The notes below the pieces were generated by a model. It was not told the DNA's origin, made no database searches, and was given only the letters and a program-made list of their open reading frames with translations. Positions 1 through 11,945 of a stretch of DNA of 64,000 nt are shown here, in pieces; the first letter of the stretch is position 1; each line of letters opens with the position of its first letter. The translations under genes and the position numbers were made by a program. This DNA is from Penicillus capitatus (Eukaryota > Chlorophyta): assembly GCA_965649825.1 (NCBI GenBank), contig OZ287718.1, positions 62,001 through 126,000 of the forward strand, written 5' to 3'.

Positions 1-2610
1 CTCTATGTATTGGATCTCGCCGAGAGTTTCTCAACAGCTGCTGTTAAGAGCTTAGAGATCTTGGACGAAGGGACGTTTCTGGTGGCAGGCGATGCAAAAG
101 GACATGTGTTGGTGTATCAGATCTCGGATGTCTCTCGAACCGTGAAGGTGCGAACATTCCGTGGTCCGGCTCAACCGCCAGAGATCGAGGAGCAGAAACA
201 GAAAGCTGGGTATCAGCTTCTGCTCTGCCTCTCGCTGAATTCGAATCCCATTCAGAAAATCGCGTTCCATCCAGAATCTCATTTTCTGGCTGCCCTGGAC
301 AGCTCTGGCGACATCAGTGTGCTCAATTTGATCACTTTGGAATGCGTGTTCATCCCCTTCGCTTCTATGAAGAGTCAGCACTCTATTGTGGATATTGTTT
401 TCTGTGAGGCTCCTCTGTCTCCCCGAGAACAGGAGTCGCCCATTGAAGTGGCACTGTTCGTGGCGGATGAAGCATCCAATCTCACGGCAGTGGATCCCAC
501 TTCTGGAACGATGATGAAGGAATCGGATTGGCTGCACCCCAAGAATGAGAGCAAAACTGTACGACTGATGACATTGGATGAAAATGGCATCTGTCCTGTG
601 ATCTCCACTTTCCACCTTGGAGGATCGGATGCATTCTTCTGGACACCTGTTGACACCCTTGATGAGGACGGTAGCCACGCCGCTGAGTCATCGCAGCGTA
701 GGATTCTTCGCAGAACGCCGTTTTAAGGACTGTCATGAGAATACAATATTTCCTTGTGTGCAGCGAAGACAGAGGATCTGATTGCATCCAAAGAAGATGC
801 GCTGTCAGAAGGGGCAGAGAAGAGCACAGAAGGACAGGAAGCATTGAACAGCAGGTAACGCATGTGTGAGGATGCTCTTGGAGTGTATGTATCCTCCTTA
901 CAACATTGCCGCGATGTATAATCGACTGGTCCAATGATGATGTGTGTCTTTTGCAGGACCACTTCGGAAGCAGTCTCTGTCGAGATCGAGTCTGGACAGA
1001 CTGGAACAACAACGACAGGCAATGGGTATACACATCATGAGCGTTTCGTCTCGGACGACGCAGAGACGGATGCGCTGTTGGCAGCTGCTGTGGCCAAGCT
1101 GGATGAGAGACCCGTCGAAGCGCAGCCAAAACCGCGCAAAGGTGGAAGCACCCATGCACTTCTGCAGATCATGATCTGTTTCTAGGACTGGGCCCCTTCA
1201 AAAGAAAGCCGCCTGCTAGCAATCCTGGTAGTGGATCCTTCAAGGTGCCAGATGGTGTTGATGGTACAGCAGACTGCTGCTCATCGTCTTTCCCCGCATA
1301 TGTGTTTTCTAGGCAGGTCAGATGCTGTATCGCCTGTGGCATCGAGCAGTCCATGTCTACTGTTGGTCACCGAAACGTATCTCCGTCTGTATGCTCCATC
1401 GTCGATCATCGCCTCCACCAGAGCCCCGCTGCACAAGATCTCCTTTCCTGGACGGATTGCATGGGCCCTCCCCGTCACCTATACTTCTCAAGATGCAGAT
1501 GAAGTGGCTGAGAGTGGACTGGTTGTCTTAGCCTACGATGGAACCGTCCATCTGTTTTCCTTGCCAAGTCTCGACATCATCGGAACGGCCAACATTGACG
1601 ACATCGTCCGTTTTCCACTCTTCAAGAAGAAAGAACAGGAAGAAGGCTCCTTAGCACATCTAAAGCTCTTTGAAGGAGACGGGGAAGGAAATTTCTATGT
1701 CTGTGGTCAAAATGGCGAGCTCGTGCATTTCAACTGTTTTGATAGCATCGAGGCATTGACGCCTGTTGGATCTCCTGCTTCCATGACACTGTACGATTGG
1801 GATCTGGCTCACGCTGCTCATGCAGCCTCGCAGCTGACACAGACTGGAGCCATGAATGCCAACGTCTCTATCACCGAAGGCATGTGACCTGCTATCTCTG
1901 ATGCGCTTGTCATGTGTGTTCGTTCAGAGCGGACGACCTCGGCAGCCACTATCCGCAAATCGATGGATTTCTTTGTGACCTTGGGCCGAAGAGCACGAGA
2001 CGAGATCGATAGAGTGATTCGGAATCCGGGACGGAGCGACATCGGAAATGGAACAGATGGGACGGCAACGACATCATCAGAACGATATGAACCGCCAGAC
2101 TTGGCGACGCTCTTTTGCGTGAATGATCATAAAACCCCACCCGAAATTCGACCAACTCTTCAACACCAGACCTCGTTGCCCGAACCAACACTGTCACATC
2201 ATGATCACACTGACAGATTTTGGATCGGGAATGGCCTGTAGGGTTCGGGGACCTTTTAGAAAACAGGTAGACATTGCAGACGTGGTGGGAACATCAGGGG
2301 GAAGTCCAAGACAACGAACCGTTGAAGAAGTCCGTGCCAAATACGGCCGAGCGCGTGACACTTACCGTACTGCCCAAGCCAACGATGAGTCTCTCACGCA
2401 TGCACCTGGCAACAGTGGCTGAATGGAGATGTGCATCTGTGTAGACTACAAGGTGTGATGAATGAGAATCTCACGAAGCTCCATGCAAGGGGCGAGCGGC
2501 TGCGATCCCTGAACGACCGTACAGAAGATCTCGTCAACGACGCTCAATCGTTTGCGGAAATGGCGAAGAAACTGGCACAGCAAAAAAGCAAGAAATGGTG
2601 GCAACTGTGA
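1..2610 (+). CDS. Tomosyn/STXBP5-like protein, 3' part (partial)
   Basis: Seen: the window opens inside the gene. An open frame to about 720 and another at 1231-1887 give beta-propeller-like sequence (for example LFVADEASNLTAVD and FYVCGQNGELVHFNCF), followed by short exons to a stop at 2608-2610. The last exon encodes a SNARE-like coiled coil, MNENLTKLHARGERLRSLND and onward, ending KKWWQL. Known: tomosyns are WD40 double-propeller proteins of the Lgl family that carry a C-terminal R-SNARE and bind syntaxin/SNAP-25 type SNAREs to limit vesicle fusion; plants and algae have them. Inference: a cytosolic regulator of secretion. Exons are joined by several short introns between about 720 and 2450 that I did not place exactly. 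The 5' end lies outside the window. The order of propeller then R-SNARE makes tomosyn more likely than a plain Lgl protein. Confidence 0.8.
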
Positions 2611-2656
2611 TAACAAGACTCAGATTTCGCATTTCTCCCTCATGACTGTCCGTCAC

Positions 2657-3167
2657 TTATGGACCAAATCCTTTGTCTGTTGCTTTCTTAACAGACTTCT
2701 TACCACGCTTGTTCGATCTTGGACCACCAGAAGAGGATATGAATTCCTTCATCTTCTCATCGTATTCTGTTGTTTTGCGTGGTTTGGGTGCCGATCTCGA
2801 CTCCCACCACGAAGAGATGTTGAGATAGAGGACGCCGAGTGTCACGACGGAGAGCGCGACGGTGGCCACAACGAAGAGAACAGGCACGACCGTATCCAAA
2901 ATCTGGCCTTCTACTTCCTGGACGGCGCCAACCGTCACACACGGACGACGTCTTGGCGTCGAGATATACAATTCGCGTCTCTTTCCTGATCGCATCTTCG
3001 ACAAACGAAACCGTCCATTTGGCAGGGCCAACGGAAAAGGAGTCCCTCGTTGCGTCAGCCTCTGCATCGTAGACGCCACCAATAGTGCCGTACAGAGGGA
3101 GAAGGAGGTCGGTTGACATACATGTGTCGTACAATTGCTGTTTAGAGGGTTTAGTGATTGACGCCAT
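2657..3167 (-). CDS. Small single-pass membrane protein, lysine-rich tail
   Basis: Seen: a first exon from ATG 3167 (or the downstream in-frame ATG at 3119) encodes [20 protein letters not shown]; a second frame gives a hydrophobic segment ([23 protein letters not shown]) and a basic tail ending [10 protein letters not shown] before the stop at 2657. The two frames join in phase through an apparent 25-nt GT-AG intron just before [10 protein letters not shown] do not recognise the family. The topology is one helix near the C-terminal third with a Lys/Arg-rich end. It is divergent to uS17, with which its furthest upstream ATG overlaps head to head (CATG at 3165-3168), so the start at 3119 may be the used one. 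A plastid or mitochondrial membrane role would fit the neighbour but is only a guess. Confidence 0.6.
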
Positions 3168-3557
3168 GTCTTGTGCGGCAAGATCTCAGAGTATGATATG
3201 GGGCGCTTCGCTTCGTGCGCCGCCACGTTGCAGTGCACCGAGTGTTGCGCCGCGCTTCGTCGTTCAAGCGACGCAAGAACTCGAAGGCACCGTCATCTCG
3301 ACAAAAATGCAAAAAACCATCGTTGTCTCTGTCGTCCGGCAAGACTTCTCACCAGCTTCTCAATTCTACACATCCTCATTTCTAGACTGGTCAAGCATCC
3401 AAAGTATCACAAACGCATTCGGCGATCAAAGAAAATCCACGCCCATGACGAAGAGGAGGTCTGCAAAGAGGGCGATTTTGTCCGCATCATCCCAACACGT
3501 CCCCTCTCCAAGACAAAGCACTTTGCATTTGCCGAAGTGTTGAAGGAAGTTAAGTAA
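3166..3557 (+). CDS. Bacterial-type ribosomal protein uS17, probably organellar
   Basis: Seen: 114 aa from exons 3166-3338 and 3386-3557. The first about 38 residues form an Ala/Ser/Arg/Pro extension without acidic residues, typical of an organelle targeting peptide. The core ([20 protein letters not shown], then [37 protein letters not shown]) is classic bacterial uS17, an early-binding protein of the small ribosomal subunit that contacts 16S rRNA. Known: green-lineage algae and plants encode plastid uS17 in the nucleus. Inference: the HPKY and RPLSKTK style and extension suggest plastid; mitochondrial is the alternative. The intron has a GC donor (see separate entry). The ATG is the first in frame and gives a complete protein. 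Confidence 0.88.
3339..3385 (+). other. GC-AG intron in uS17
   Basis: This 47-nt intron starts GCAAG and ends TCTAG. Joining 3338 to 3386 restores the uninterrupted uS17 core (VSVVR joined to LVKHP) with no gap against the family. No GT donor nearby gives the correct frame. Confidence 0.8.
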
Positions 3558-3779
3558 AGAGTGGTTGGTCTTGTTGAGATACAATGAGCGTTTTGTCCCG
3601 TCCACATGTCGACTTAAATACTCCTTTCATACGTTTGTTTTACATCACAGGTGTTCCGTTTCATCCACGTACCTACCAAGAAAGTGCAAATCTGCATATA
3701 GGATACGCAGCACATTGCGCGTCTCTTCGAAAACTGGACTTCAAGTAGCAGAGTTTTCCCGCACCGTATTCATTCGCAT

Positions 3780-5161
3780 ATGGCCGCCGCTCATCACAAC
3801 GTTCACGATACGGAACCACCTCGTCGGCATTTTCTTAACACAGACAGCCGTCGTCATGCTGAAGATTCGGCACGTGGATGCTTCAGTCTCCACGAGAGAT
3901 ACCAACGCCTCAAAAACGGCATCTTTTCCAGGGTACCGCCACTAGAAGGTAGTAGGAAGAACCTCAGCTCTGGCGCTTTGACATCGACGAAACGAGGCAT
4001 CCTCGAAGACATACAATCCGGAGAACTGCCGCAACCAGGGATGCATCGACATCTTGGCAAGAGCGTGAAGGAACAGTTGCAACGCTCGGCCGAAGGCAGT
4101 CAGGAAGAAGACAAGGGGATACCCGAACACGGAAGAGTACCACAAGAGCCATGTCGACAACAGCGGCAGTGGAGGACGACGTTGGATCTCTACGAACAGA
4201 ACCAAATCTGGATGGATGAAATTACCACCAGCGTGCATTTTCAGCACTCCGATTTGCGGTACACGCCCAGCATTGAGAGCTCGAGTGTCTCAGAGAAGGA
4301 CGTGGACGAGGAACACGAAGCGGATCGCCTCGTGGAGGATACTCCGTTCCGAAATCGTCCATCGCTTCCTCCCATATGCCCCGCTCATGCAGAATCGTCC
4401 AATTCTGGACAAGGCATCATTGGACCTGATGCTCTCGTCGAACTTGCCCGTAATGGTGAATTCTCTGAACTGTGGAGTGCATTAAAGAGAGCACGACTGG
4501 AACAGCATCACCGACAAGAATCCGATGCTGATGCAGAGACCATGTACTATAGTGCCGTCGACACCTTTCTCTCCGAATGGCAGGACGTCATGACCGTCAT
4601 CGACAATGAATCGATGGGCGGCGAGACACATCTTGGTCGACGTTCGGTTTACTTCGATGCGGCCGATTCGCTGCAGTCGAAGGAAACAGTGTTCCCTTCG
4701 GTGAGTGGGACTCCGAAGAGATCGGCAGAACTCATGGCGCATAGCACTTCCTTTCAGACATGTGACACATGGTACCAAGACGGAAGCAGTGTGCTGGAAT
4801 CGGCACGCCAAACGCCGGTTTATGGTGTGACACCGATCGAAGATTGGCAGCGTTCTGTGCGTCGTATGATCCTCGAACGAACACTGGCTTTCAAACAACA
4901 GTCTCGACAGTCTAGATGCGTCATCGTTTTAACAAAGGGGCCGGGAGTGTCTGCTATCAAAGAACAGCCCAGAAGGTATCTTTACCGTTTATATCTATGA
5001 TGTGACGGCTCCGTGCTTTTAGGAACCTACACATGCCGTTAGTCGGCAGATTGTCGCAAGCGTTGGTAGATGCTGATCTGCTCGGAAAAGCAAGGAAACG
5101 GCGTCACTTACCGAATGAAGGACCTTCGAGGCGGCGCGGCGTTCGCTGTGATGCTCGATGA
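3780..5161 (+). CDS. Hypothetical protein, 444 aa
   Basis: Seen: an ATG at 3780 opens a 1196-nt exon; a 47-nt intron (4976-5022, GTATCT to TTTTAG) joins in phase to a final exon ending with TGA at 5159-5161, giving 444 residues. The protein is polar and rich in Arg, Glu, Ser and Gln, with probable disordered stretches in the first half. The only ordered-looking part is around DALVELARNGEFSELWSALK and the following helical segment up to about residue 270. There is no membrane segment, signal peptide or motif that I recognise. The C-terminus is strongly basic (KARKRRHL). The long single open frame and clean intron support a real gene; function unknown. Confidence 0.65.
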
Positions 5162-5329
5162 CTGACAGCACGACACAAAAGACGCACAGGTTCTGTACAA
5201 AATGCGCGTTCGCACTGAATTTAGAGAATTGTCGACGAACGCCAACGCGACTTCAGTACTAATTTCTCAGTTTAGTATGCGAACTCATTGTCATGATGAT
5301 GCCGATGATGAAGATGGACATTTTTGCGC

Positions 5330-5688
5330 ATGGTTGGGAATATCTTCTCTATGGACGAAGATCGTTTTCTACGAAACACCAAATCTTTCCCAAGAATCCG
5401 TCGCGTCGTCGAACACATGCGACGGGTGTTTTCAACCTATTCACATGCAAGACTGTAAGCATCAACTGCTTCGGATGAGACTTCGAACATGTCCTCGGTA
5501 CCAGCACGAGCAACGGCGATGAAGACGGCACTGAGGACGACCGCTTCGCCTATCCCCTTTCCAGAATGCACCTAAAAGACATTGTCACGGATCAGGACAG
5601 AGAGTCCGACTTTGCTGACACGACATCTCCTCCGATGGTGGAAATTGGAAATACCCGTAGGACTCGTTGTCTGCGTCCATCCGTGTGA
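5330..5688 (+). CDS. Hypothetical small protein, about 102 aa
   Basis: Seen: ATG 5330 gives MVGNIFSMDEDRFLRNTK; a 50-nt intron with a strong GTAAGC donor (5455-5504) joins in phase to an exon that reads TSNGDEDGTEDDRFAYPLSR and on to the stop at 5686-5688, 102 residues in all. The second exon is acidic and Ser/Thr/Arg-rich. An upstream exon cannot be excluded, because a good polypyrimidine-AG acceptor (CTAATTTCTCAG) ends at about 5271, so this could be the 3' end of a longer gene or even of the preceding one. No family recognised. Confidence 0.4.
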
Positions 5689-5713
5689 CTGCATCGGTGT
5701 GTGATGACAGAAC

Positions 5714-6030
5714 TCATTGCGCGTTCACCTTTTGCAAGACACTGCTCGCTGGAGATGCCTTCATTCCGACAGGAGGCACATGTCGCTCCCCATATATCAT
5801 CTCATAGTCATTCAACAGAATCTGAACCGGCGGTCGTTCGTCAGCTGTCATCGTCGAACCCTTCACGTCGCCCGTCGCAGCAAGGTCGGAGCATTTCGTC
5901 CGAGCAGCCACTGTTCTCTGAACGGCCAAAGCCAACGTTGTCTGAACGATTGGTCCGTCTACGGCCGCATGGATGCATTGGCATCAGCGATTGTTTCCCC
6001 ACCACCCTTACTGTAGTTCATCTGAGCCAT
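5714..6030 (-). CDS. Hypothetical small protein, 89 aa
   Basis: Seen: on the minus strand ATG 6030 opens MAQMNYSKGGGETIADANAS; removing a 47-nt GT-AG intron (5962 down to 5916) joins in phase to an exon ending at 5714, with the segment ADERPPVQILLNDYEMIYGE and a C-terminus near SSVLQKVNAQ. Intron size matches others in the window. Plus-strand frames over the same stretch are Ser/Arg-rich and look like shadows. No known domain was recognised. It sits tail to tail with the preceding small gene. Confidence 0.45.
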
Positions 6031-6168
6031 GATCGATGGTGACTATGTGGGTCGATGTAGGAAGACGGCAGTAATCGACAAGAGCTGTCTCTGAAGGCAT
6101 CGACACGTTCAGAAGGATCTAATCGTTTGGTGCCAGTCTACTCTGTCGATCTGTTACAACACAACCAG

Positions 6169-6735
6169 ATGCCTGTGATTCAAGGCAGCGATTTAGTCAC
6201 GGGTCCTCTGACCGATGAAGAACGGATGTTCCACAAGAACTTCTCCGGAACCTGGGTTGCGAACAGGGCACACAGCGATGGCATTCACCCGATTCTTGAC
6301 TTTCTTGGAATGCCTTCTGACGCATTGGATGTCGAGAAAACCGAATGCATGAAGCTGTATGTCGATGAACACCACATCCATCTGCGGAGCAACGTTCACG
6401 GGTTTGATGCGATCGATGAACAGCGCCCGTGGACAGGAGGAAAAGTGGTCATTGATCGACGAGACAGACGACAGGGCGGGGCAGAATGCTGGGTGGAACG
6501 ATACGCACATGGCCTCATTTTCAGGTAAGATCACGCATGCATGTGTGCGGTCGTTAGCACGATATCTGTTTCCATGGACGACAGGACACGGTGGACAGGT
6601 GATTATGCCAAAGACATTTACGAGTACTTAGAGCTGACTTCAGATTTCATGCACCTGGTGACGCGACAAGATATTTTTGCCGAATCCGAAAAGCACTGGC
6701 AGAGGAGAATCGTATGGGACAGACGTTTGGCATAA
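6169..6735 (+). CDS. Hypothetical protein, possible calycin (lipocalin/FABP) fold
   Basis: Seen: first ATG at 6169, exon to 6524, a short intron (6525-6557, GTAAGA to GTTAG), exon to the stop at 6733-6735; about 177 aa. The start of the folded part, FSGTWVANRAHSDGIHPIL, resembles the G-x-W opening of fatty-acid-binding-protein-like calycins, followed by alternating polar and hydrophobic segments (KLYVDEHHIHLRSN, GGKVVIDRRD) as expected of beta strands, and ends RRIVWDRRLA. No signal peptide. Inference: a small cytosolic ligand-binding beta barrel; the assignment rests on pattern only. Two basic residues near the C-terminus would match FABP style, but strand count cannot be checked by eye. Confidence 0.6.
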
Positions 6736-7594
6736 AGTGAATGCCATGAATGCTGTCCGTCGTTGTCGTTGTACCACTACTTCTCCATTGTGAAAGCAAA
6801 GCACAAATGAGCCGTTTCTGGCACATTGTTTACTACATCGTCTTTTTTCCCTCCCCACATTGCACGGTGTCTGCACGAGCTATCACCTGCAAGGATCTTT
6901 TTTTCTTGCCTGTATGCCCACTAGCGGATCAGGATCCGGCGGAATCAACGTGACTCCTGTATTCCATAAATGAAACTGCTACTGTAAGCTGGCTAATAGG
7001 CGCGTCATGAGTGTTTAAATCAAAAGATCGTCTAGAAAAGGATGTACATGCATCCTCACGATTCTGATGCCGGTTTAAGGCATTCATGAATCTACTGCTT
7101 ATGTCGTCGGTCATGACCGTTAGATCCCATTACTGGCAGTCATACGTTATTCCCATGGTTCAAGCATCATACTCTTAGACGATTCGACTGTAAGACAAGC
7201 AATAAAAGCCACATCTGATGCACAAACGAGGAATTCTCCTTTCAAATTTGTGTGCTTAGTTAGGCGGTTGTTCAGATCATCAAGACGACTTCATGGTTGT
7301 AGCAAAAAGAATTAACAGAAATCGTAAACGCTCGCAATACACACAGAGCAATAAAACAGAACCTGTCTCAAAGATCTGCAAGGACACTCCACAATGAGAT
7401 GTCTTTCACACAAACAAAACAGGACCACAATCAAACGTGGTCATTCCAGCAATAGTATTATTAACTCGGTGAGTGATGTGTGCCACGTCGACTTGATGCT
7501 AAGCACTTTCCGCTACGGTTCATTTGGGGGAGGAACTGAGATGGAAGGGGACCGTGGGCAAAGATACTGCCAGTCAATGAATTGAAAGGTCTGT
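6736..7594. other. Intergenic region, 0.86 kb
   Basis: Between the convergent 6169-6735 gene and CNOT4. A/T-richer than the genes, no long frame, no tRNA-like fold and no tandem repeat seen. Part of it must hold the 3' ends of both neighbours. Confidence 0.5.
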
Positions 7595-10500
7595 TTATGT
7601 TTGAGTGGAGGACACTTTGTCCGGATGGAAGAATCCTGCGGCATCCATCACTTGATCGCCAACAGATTGTCCGTAGAGACCCAAACTGGTTCCCGTTGCC
7701 GGAGCCGATGTCGCATTTGATCCCATCCACTGTGCTGCTGCTGCTGGATACACTTCCGGCTGTTGAGGAGGAGCTGCCAGAAAAGGCGTCAATGGCATGC
7801 TCATCCCGTTTGCCCAGATTCCTGCTGTGCCTCCAATGGGATCATCAAAAGGCGTCGCTGGTAGATCTGCCACACAACACCACACGTCCCATCATCGATC
7901 ACCAGCATCGACAAAGGAAATGCAGATGCTCACTGTTTTGTTCTCTCAAGGGCATCAGAGAATCTGGTGCTCTGTTTCCGGATGGACCACCCATGTGATA
8001 CACTTCTTGTTGACCAGGCTTCTTGAATGCCAAAATAGCCGGATCGTTGAATGGACTCGGTGTCACTTGAGAAGCAGTGTTAAGTTGTGGTTGTGGCGGT
8101 GGAAATGTCATATTCGGTTGCGCTGTCATGCCTTCGCCATTCAGCTTACTCGTCGGCTGTCCTGAGAGGCCTCTTGAGTCTTGAAGTGTATTGAGGTATG
8201 CAGTCATTGGATGTGCCTGCTGTCCTTCGCTCACCATTTGATTCTTCTGTAACGTCTCCATGTCAAAGACTCCTGTCCTGTCAATGGCATCAGCAGAAAG
8301 ACGGGTCTGCATGGTTGGCATTGATCCACGGCCACTGAGTTGCGAACTCTTGCCCTGAAGGGGATAGAGCGATAGCCCCGAAGAAGCCGAGATCAAAGAC
8401 TGCAACAAGTCGTTCTGTGTAGTTTCTGTATTATATCCACCTACAGACGCATGATGTGACATATCTGCTGCATTGCATGGATGGTGGATGTCACTATGGA
8501 GCCTACTTAGTGGATAACCTAGATTTGACTGGCCTATATTCGTTTGCCCACCTGTTCCGCCAAAAGGACTCTCCAGATTGCCCACAAAATGTTGTGGCTG
8601 AATGCCGAGTTCCCCAGCCGGATTTTGATTGCCCTGCATCATCATCATGATCATACAATGCTCGAACATTGTGTGCACAAAAGTGCTGTGTGCTTGATGA
8701 TCATCTCACCAAGAGATTGGCGGAAAGGTCGACATTGGGTTGCGCCGTCATCATGTTTTGAGCGAGTTGATCCAATAAAGACCCGGTCATTGCCTGTCGT
8801 TTAATAGCGTCGGCTGCGACCTCATAAGACAGCCTTGATTGAAGAAGACGATCGGAAGCAACGGCTCGTTCCACAGCATCATGTGCCGAGACATGCGTTT
8901 GGAGTTTATTGAATCCAGGAGGGGGACCTCGACGTCCGCTCACTGTCGGCAACAAACGCGTCACAGCCTGAACCATCACACAAACTATCATAGGCAACCA
9001 TCCACGCAGACCACTGCCACTCTGCAGTATGCAAGGCACGTACATCGTCAACCATGCGTTCTGGAACACTAATGCGTCTTCGTATCATATCTGCCATGCT
9101 TGTGTAGTCTCTCGAAGGGTCATCTTCCAATGGTGTTGCCGATTTGGTTGCTCTCAAAAGACTCTCTGCAGACGCGTGGGCCAGAGGATTCAATCCATGG
9201 GTATCGGGAGATTGACGTCCTTCTGAGTTGAACGAGACATGAGAGAGATTGGACTCTGTACTGTGTCTAGGAATGAGATGCTCTTCACCAATGGGATGAC
9301 CAAACGGAGGATCTCCAGACGTCGGAATGCCTCCACGTGATGAACGCGTCGTCACCATCTTGACTTTGACAGGAGAGGACAAAACGGCCACAGTCTTCTT
9401 TTGACCTTGGCCAATACATGGGCTCTGAAAAGGCGATGGGAGAACAGCGCTGCCAGAAGCGGTGCTCTTCAATGCAGTAGATGTCCAAGATCCTTCAGCC
9501 GACTTTCTTGTCATCAATGTCGCTTTGTCCATCTCATGTGACAAACGATCTGTTTTTGTTGATGCTCCATCCAGGCTGTCACGTTGTCTTTGTGTGAGAT
9601 GTGGCCAGTCCTGTTCTTGAGGAACAGATCTTCTTTTGCCGGCATCCAAGTCCAGCCCCACTGAAGCGCGTGATTGCGAGTCTTTCTTGCTGAGACTGCC
9701 GGGTCCTTTAGGTGGTTTTGCCAAACTGCCAGGCACAGGTCCTTTGGATCGATCAAAGTTGATCAAATTGTAGAACTCCGGCTTTCCTTTCGCGAATCCA
9801 GAATTCATCTCCTCTTTAGTAAATGTTCCCTCGTTCACCAGATAATGCATGTACAAACAGTCGGGATTATTACACTGTGCTCCTTTCAGAAAAGCCTGGC
9901 AATACTTTGTCGTTCCAAAGCATGCACGAATGTAGTGCCCTGGCGACACACAATGTGGGTCAGTAAATTTGGGAGAGAAAAAGAGTGAGTGAGATGACAC
10001 ATACCATCCCATACTGCTCCATCGATGGCGGAGACACAGTTCGCAGCATGTTCATCATTTACAAATGTCACGTACGCTGCACCAGTTGGTCCGTTTCTGC
10101 TCTGGCCCGAACTGTAAGGGCTGCTCCGATTCACAGAGATTTTTTTGATTGAACCAAACTGACCAAAGAATTCGTTTTGTGCCAGTACCTACACATACAA
10201 AGGGCACCCATCACACTTTTCTGTTTCTAACACGCGTGCATGAGCACTCTCTCCTTACACTTTCGATGCAGATGTCTAAAGAGAGACCGACTGCATACAC
10301 TAAATTCTTTTGTAGAATTCTCAGTTCCTGTAGATTTCTACGCTCTTGTCCCGTGAGTTTAATTCCCTTTTTTCTGTCGCTCTTCTTCTTTTTCTTCTTG
10401 TTTGTCACTTCGTCAGATAACTCGTCCGTTTTGACAAGGGGCAACGAAACGACTTTCGTTTCATCATACTCTTCTCTGCAATGTGGGCAACGTCTTGATT

Positions 10501-10630
10501 CGGACTCCATCAATCTCTTCCAACAGAAACGGCAGATAGAGAAGCCACATGAACAGTATTGAATGTGACGTTCCGTAGCGTCCAAGGGTTCGACGCACAA
10601 AGGACACTCCTGACCCGCAGCAGTCGTCAT
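7595..10630 (-). CDS. CNOT4: CNOT4/Not4-type E3 ubiquitin ligase of the CCR4-NOT complex
   Basis: Seen: ATG at 10630. The first exon has a C4C4 RING (ECPLCVEPLD, then YCSCGFSICRFCW and CPHCREEY at about residues 8-58) followed by a Lys-rich linker and a helical segment (RRNLQELRILQKNLVYAVGL). Later exons give an RRM (FFGQFGSIKKI, GAAYVTFVNDEHAANCV) and a CCCH zinc finger (CQAFLKGAQCNNPDCLYMH). The rest, from about 9700 to 7595, is a long Ser/Gln/Asn/Pro-rich region. Known: this RING-RRM-C3H order is unique to Not4, which with E2 Ubc4/5 ubiquitinates nascent chains and ribosomal proteins in translation quality control and mRNA turnover. At least five short introns. The disordered tail is long but usual for the family. 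Confidence 0.93.
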
Positions 10631-10893
10631 CACGACAAAAGCCTTCAGTAGAAGCTAAGCGCGAAGAACGAGTGACAAAATGATGGAATCGTGTGCGTGA
10701 TGCCGTGTACGGCGCGAATCGCGTCGGGCCCGCGGAAAACCAAGCGAAGGAAAAGAAAACAAGGTCGACCGTAACTGAAGTACACGGTTTCTTCTTACTG
10801 AGTGAAGTTCGGCGCCGCAGGGTGTGTGTCGTGTCTGTAGAAGTCGTACTGAAAGTTCTTGTCCGATGAAGATCTATTGAGCCGTCATTTCAT

Positions 10894-11945
10894 TCAAGAC
10901 GCCTTGTCCCATCCGTCACATCTCGCAGAGGACATGTTGGACTCCAGCATCTCTCCCACACAGTCAAGACATTTCGGTGCATCTGGATTTACCACGTCGG
11001 TACATCTGATGACACCTGATGGCGTCAGAAGTGTAAATCTGGATAGAAGTCATGGACAACGCCGCTGAATGGATGAAACATGTGCGAACCCATTCGACAT
11101 CGACATGCAGAAGGACGTCTGCAGCTTCGTAACCGACACAGAGGTGATAGCATGGAAACAGATGGGATGGGCACGTTGGATGGTGTGATATGGTACGATA
11201 GCGGTCGATGAATATACGATAAACAGTTTGCCGGTGCAGGATCGAATTGGAGTGGTCCTCCGTTATGAGATGTCTGTCCAACAACGGACGTCTCGCCAAT
11301 ACCACATCCAGCATCGAATGCAGCCTCCTGGTCACTGTCTAGAAATCCATCTCCTCGAACTGTTGTGGATGCGCCAAAGGGAGCGTCAAGATTCGGCGTG
11401 AGTGTGTGTGCGAATTACGTCGGGTTGAGAAAGATGGCACAGGTAAGTGCTGTGGTCGAAACAACGGTCCGATGCGGGGAACCGTTGGAAACAGAGCACC
11501 ACTGTTCTACGCATCACTGGCGCCGGTGCCTCTATTAAACGGATGCGCTGAGAAAAATGGAGATGAAGAGACCACTAGGTGACGCAGGGTTGACCGTCGG
11601 TATCGAAATCCACGTCGACTCTCCGATCCGTGCTTGGATCGTCGAAGCGGCTCTGGTCCGTTACAGGTTCAAACTGGCCTTCCGGTAATGTACGAAACAT
11701 CGCTGATCCAGAGTCGCCCACGGTACGTGGCTATGATACAGACGGGAGCGGGGTAGACTGAAAACGGACAGGAGAGAAGAAATGGACGCACTGTCGGCGA
11801 GTCGGCGAGACGGGCCTGAACTGATGTCGTGCATGATGCTCCTGTCTTGCTCTTTTCGCAGCGACGTTTCGCCAAATTGAAGACGGGGGCAGACGTGCAA
11901 TGCAAAACGGGATTCTGTCATGTCGGAAGGAATATGCGCCTCCAT
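10894..11945 (-). CDS. Hypothetical protein, multi-exon, low-complexity
   Basis: Seen on the minus strand: several pieces look coding, joined by frame changes that imply short introns. ATG 11945 gives MEAHIPSDMTESRFALH; further pieces read LPEGQFEPVTDQSRFDDPST and VDVDFDTDGQP near 11690-11590, LDSDQEAAFDAGCGIGETS near 11340, and a Cys-bearing end CTDVVNPDAPKCLDCVGEM closing with TGA at 10894-10896. An intron ending TTTTTCTCAG is visible near 11555. Composition is rich in Asp, Ser, Pro and Gly. No domain recognised and the exact exon structure is unresolved. Plus-strand frames here are shorter and less protein-like. Confidence 0.4.
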
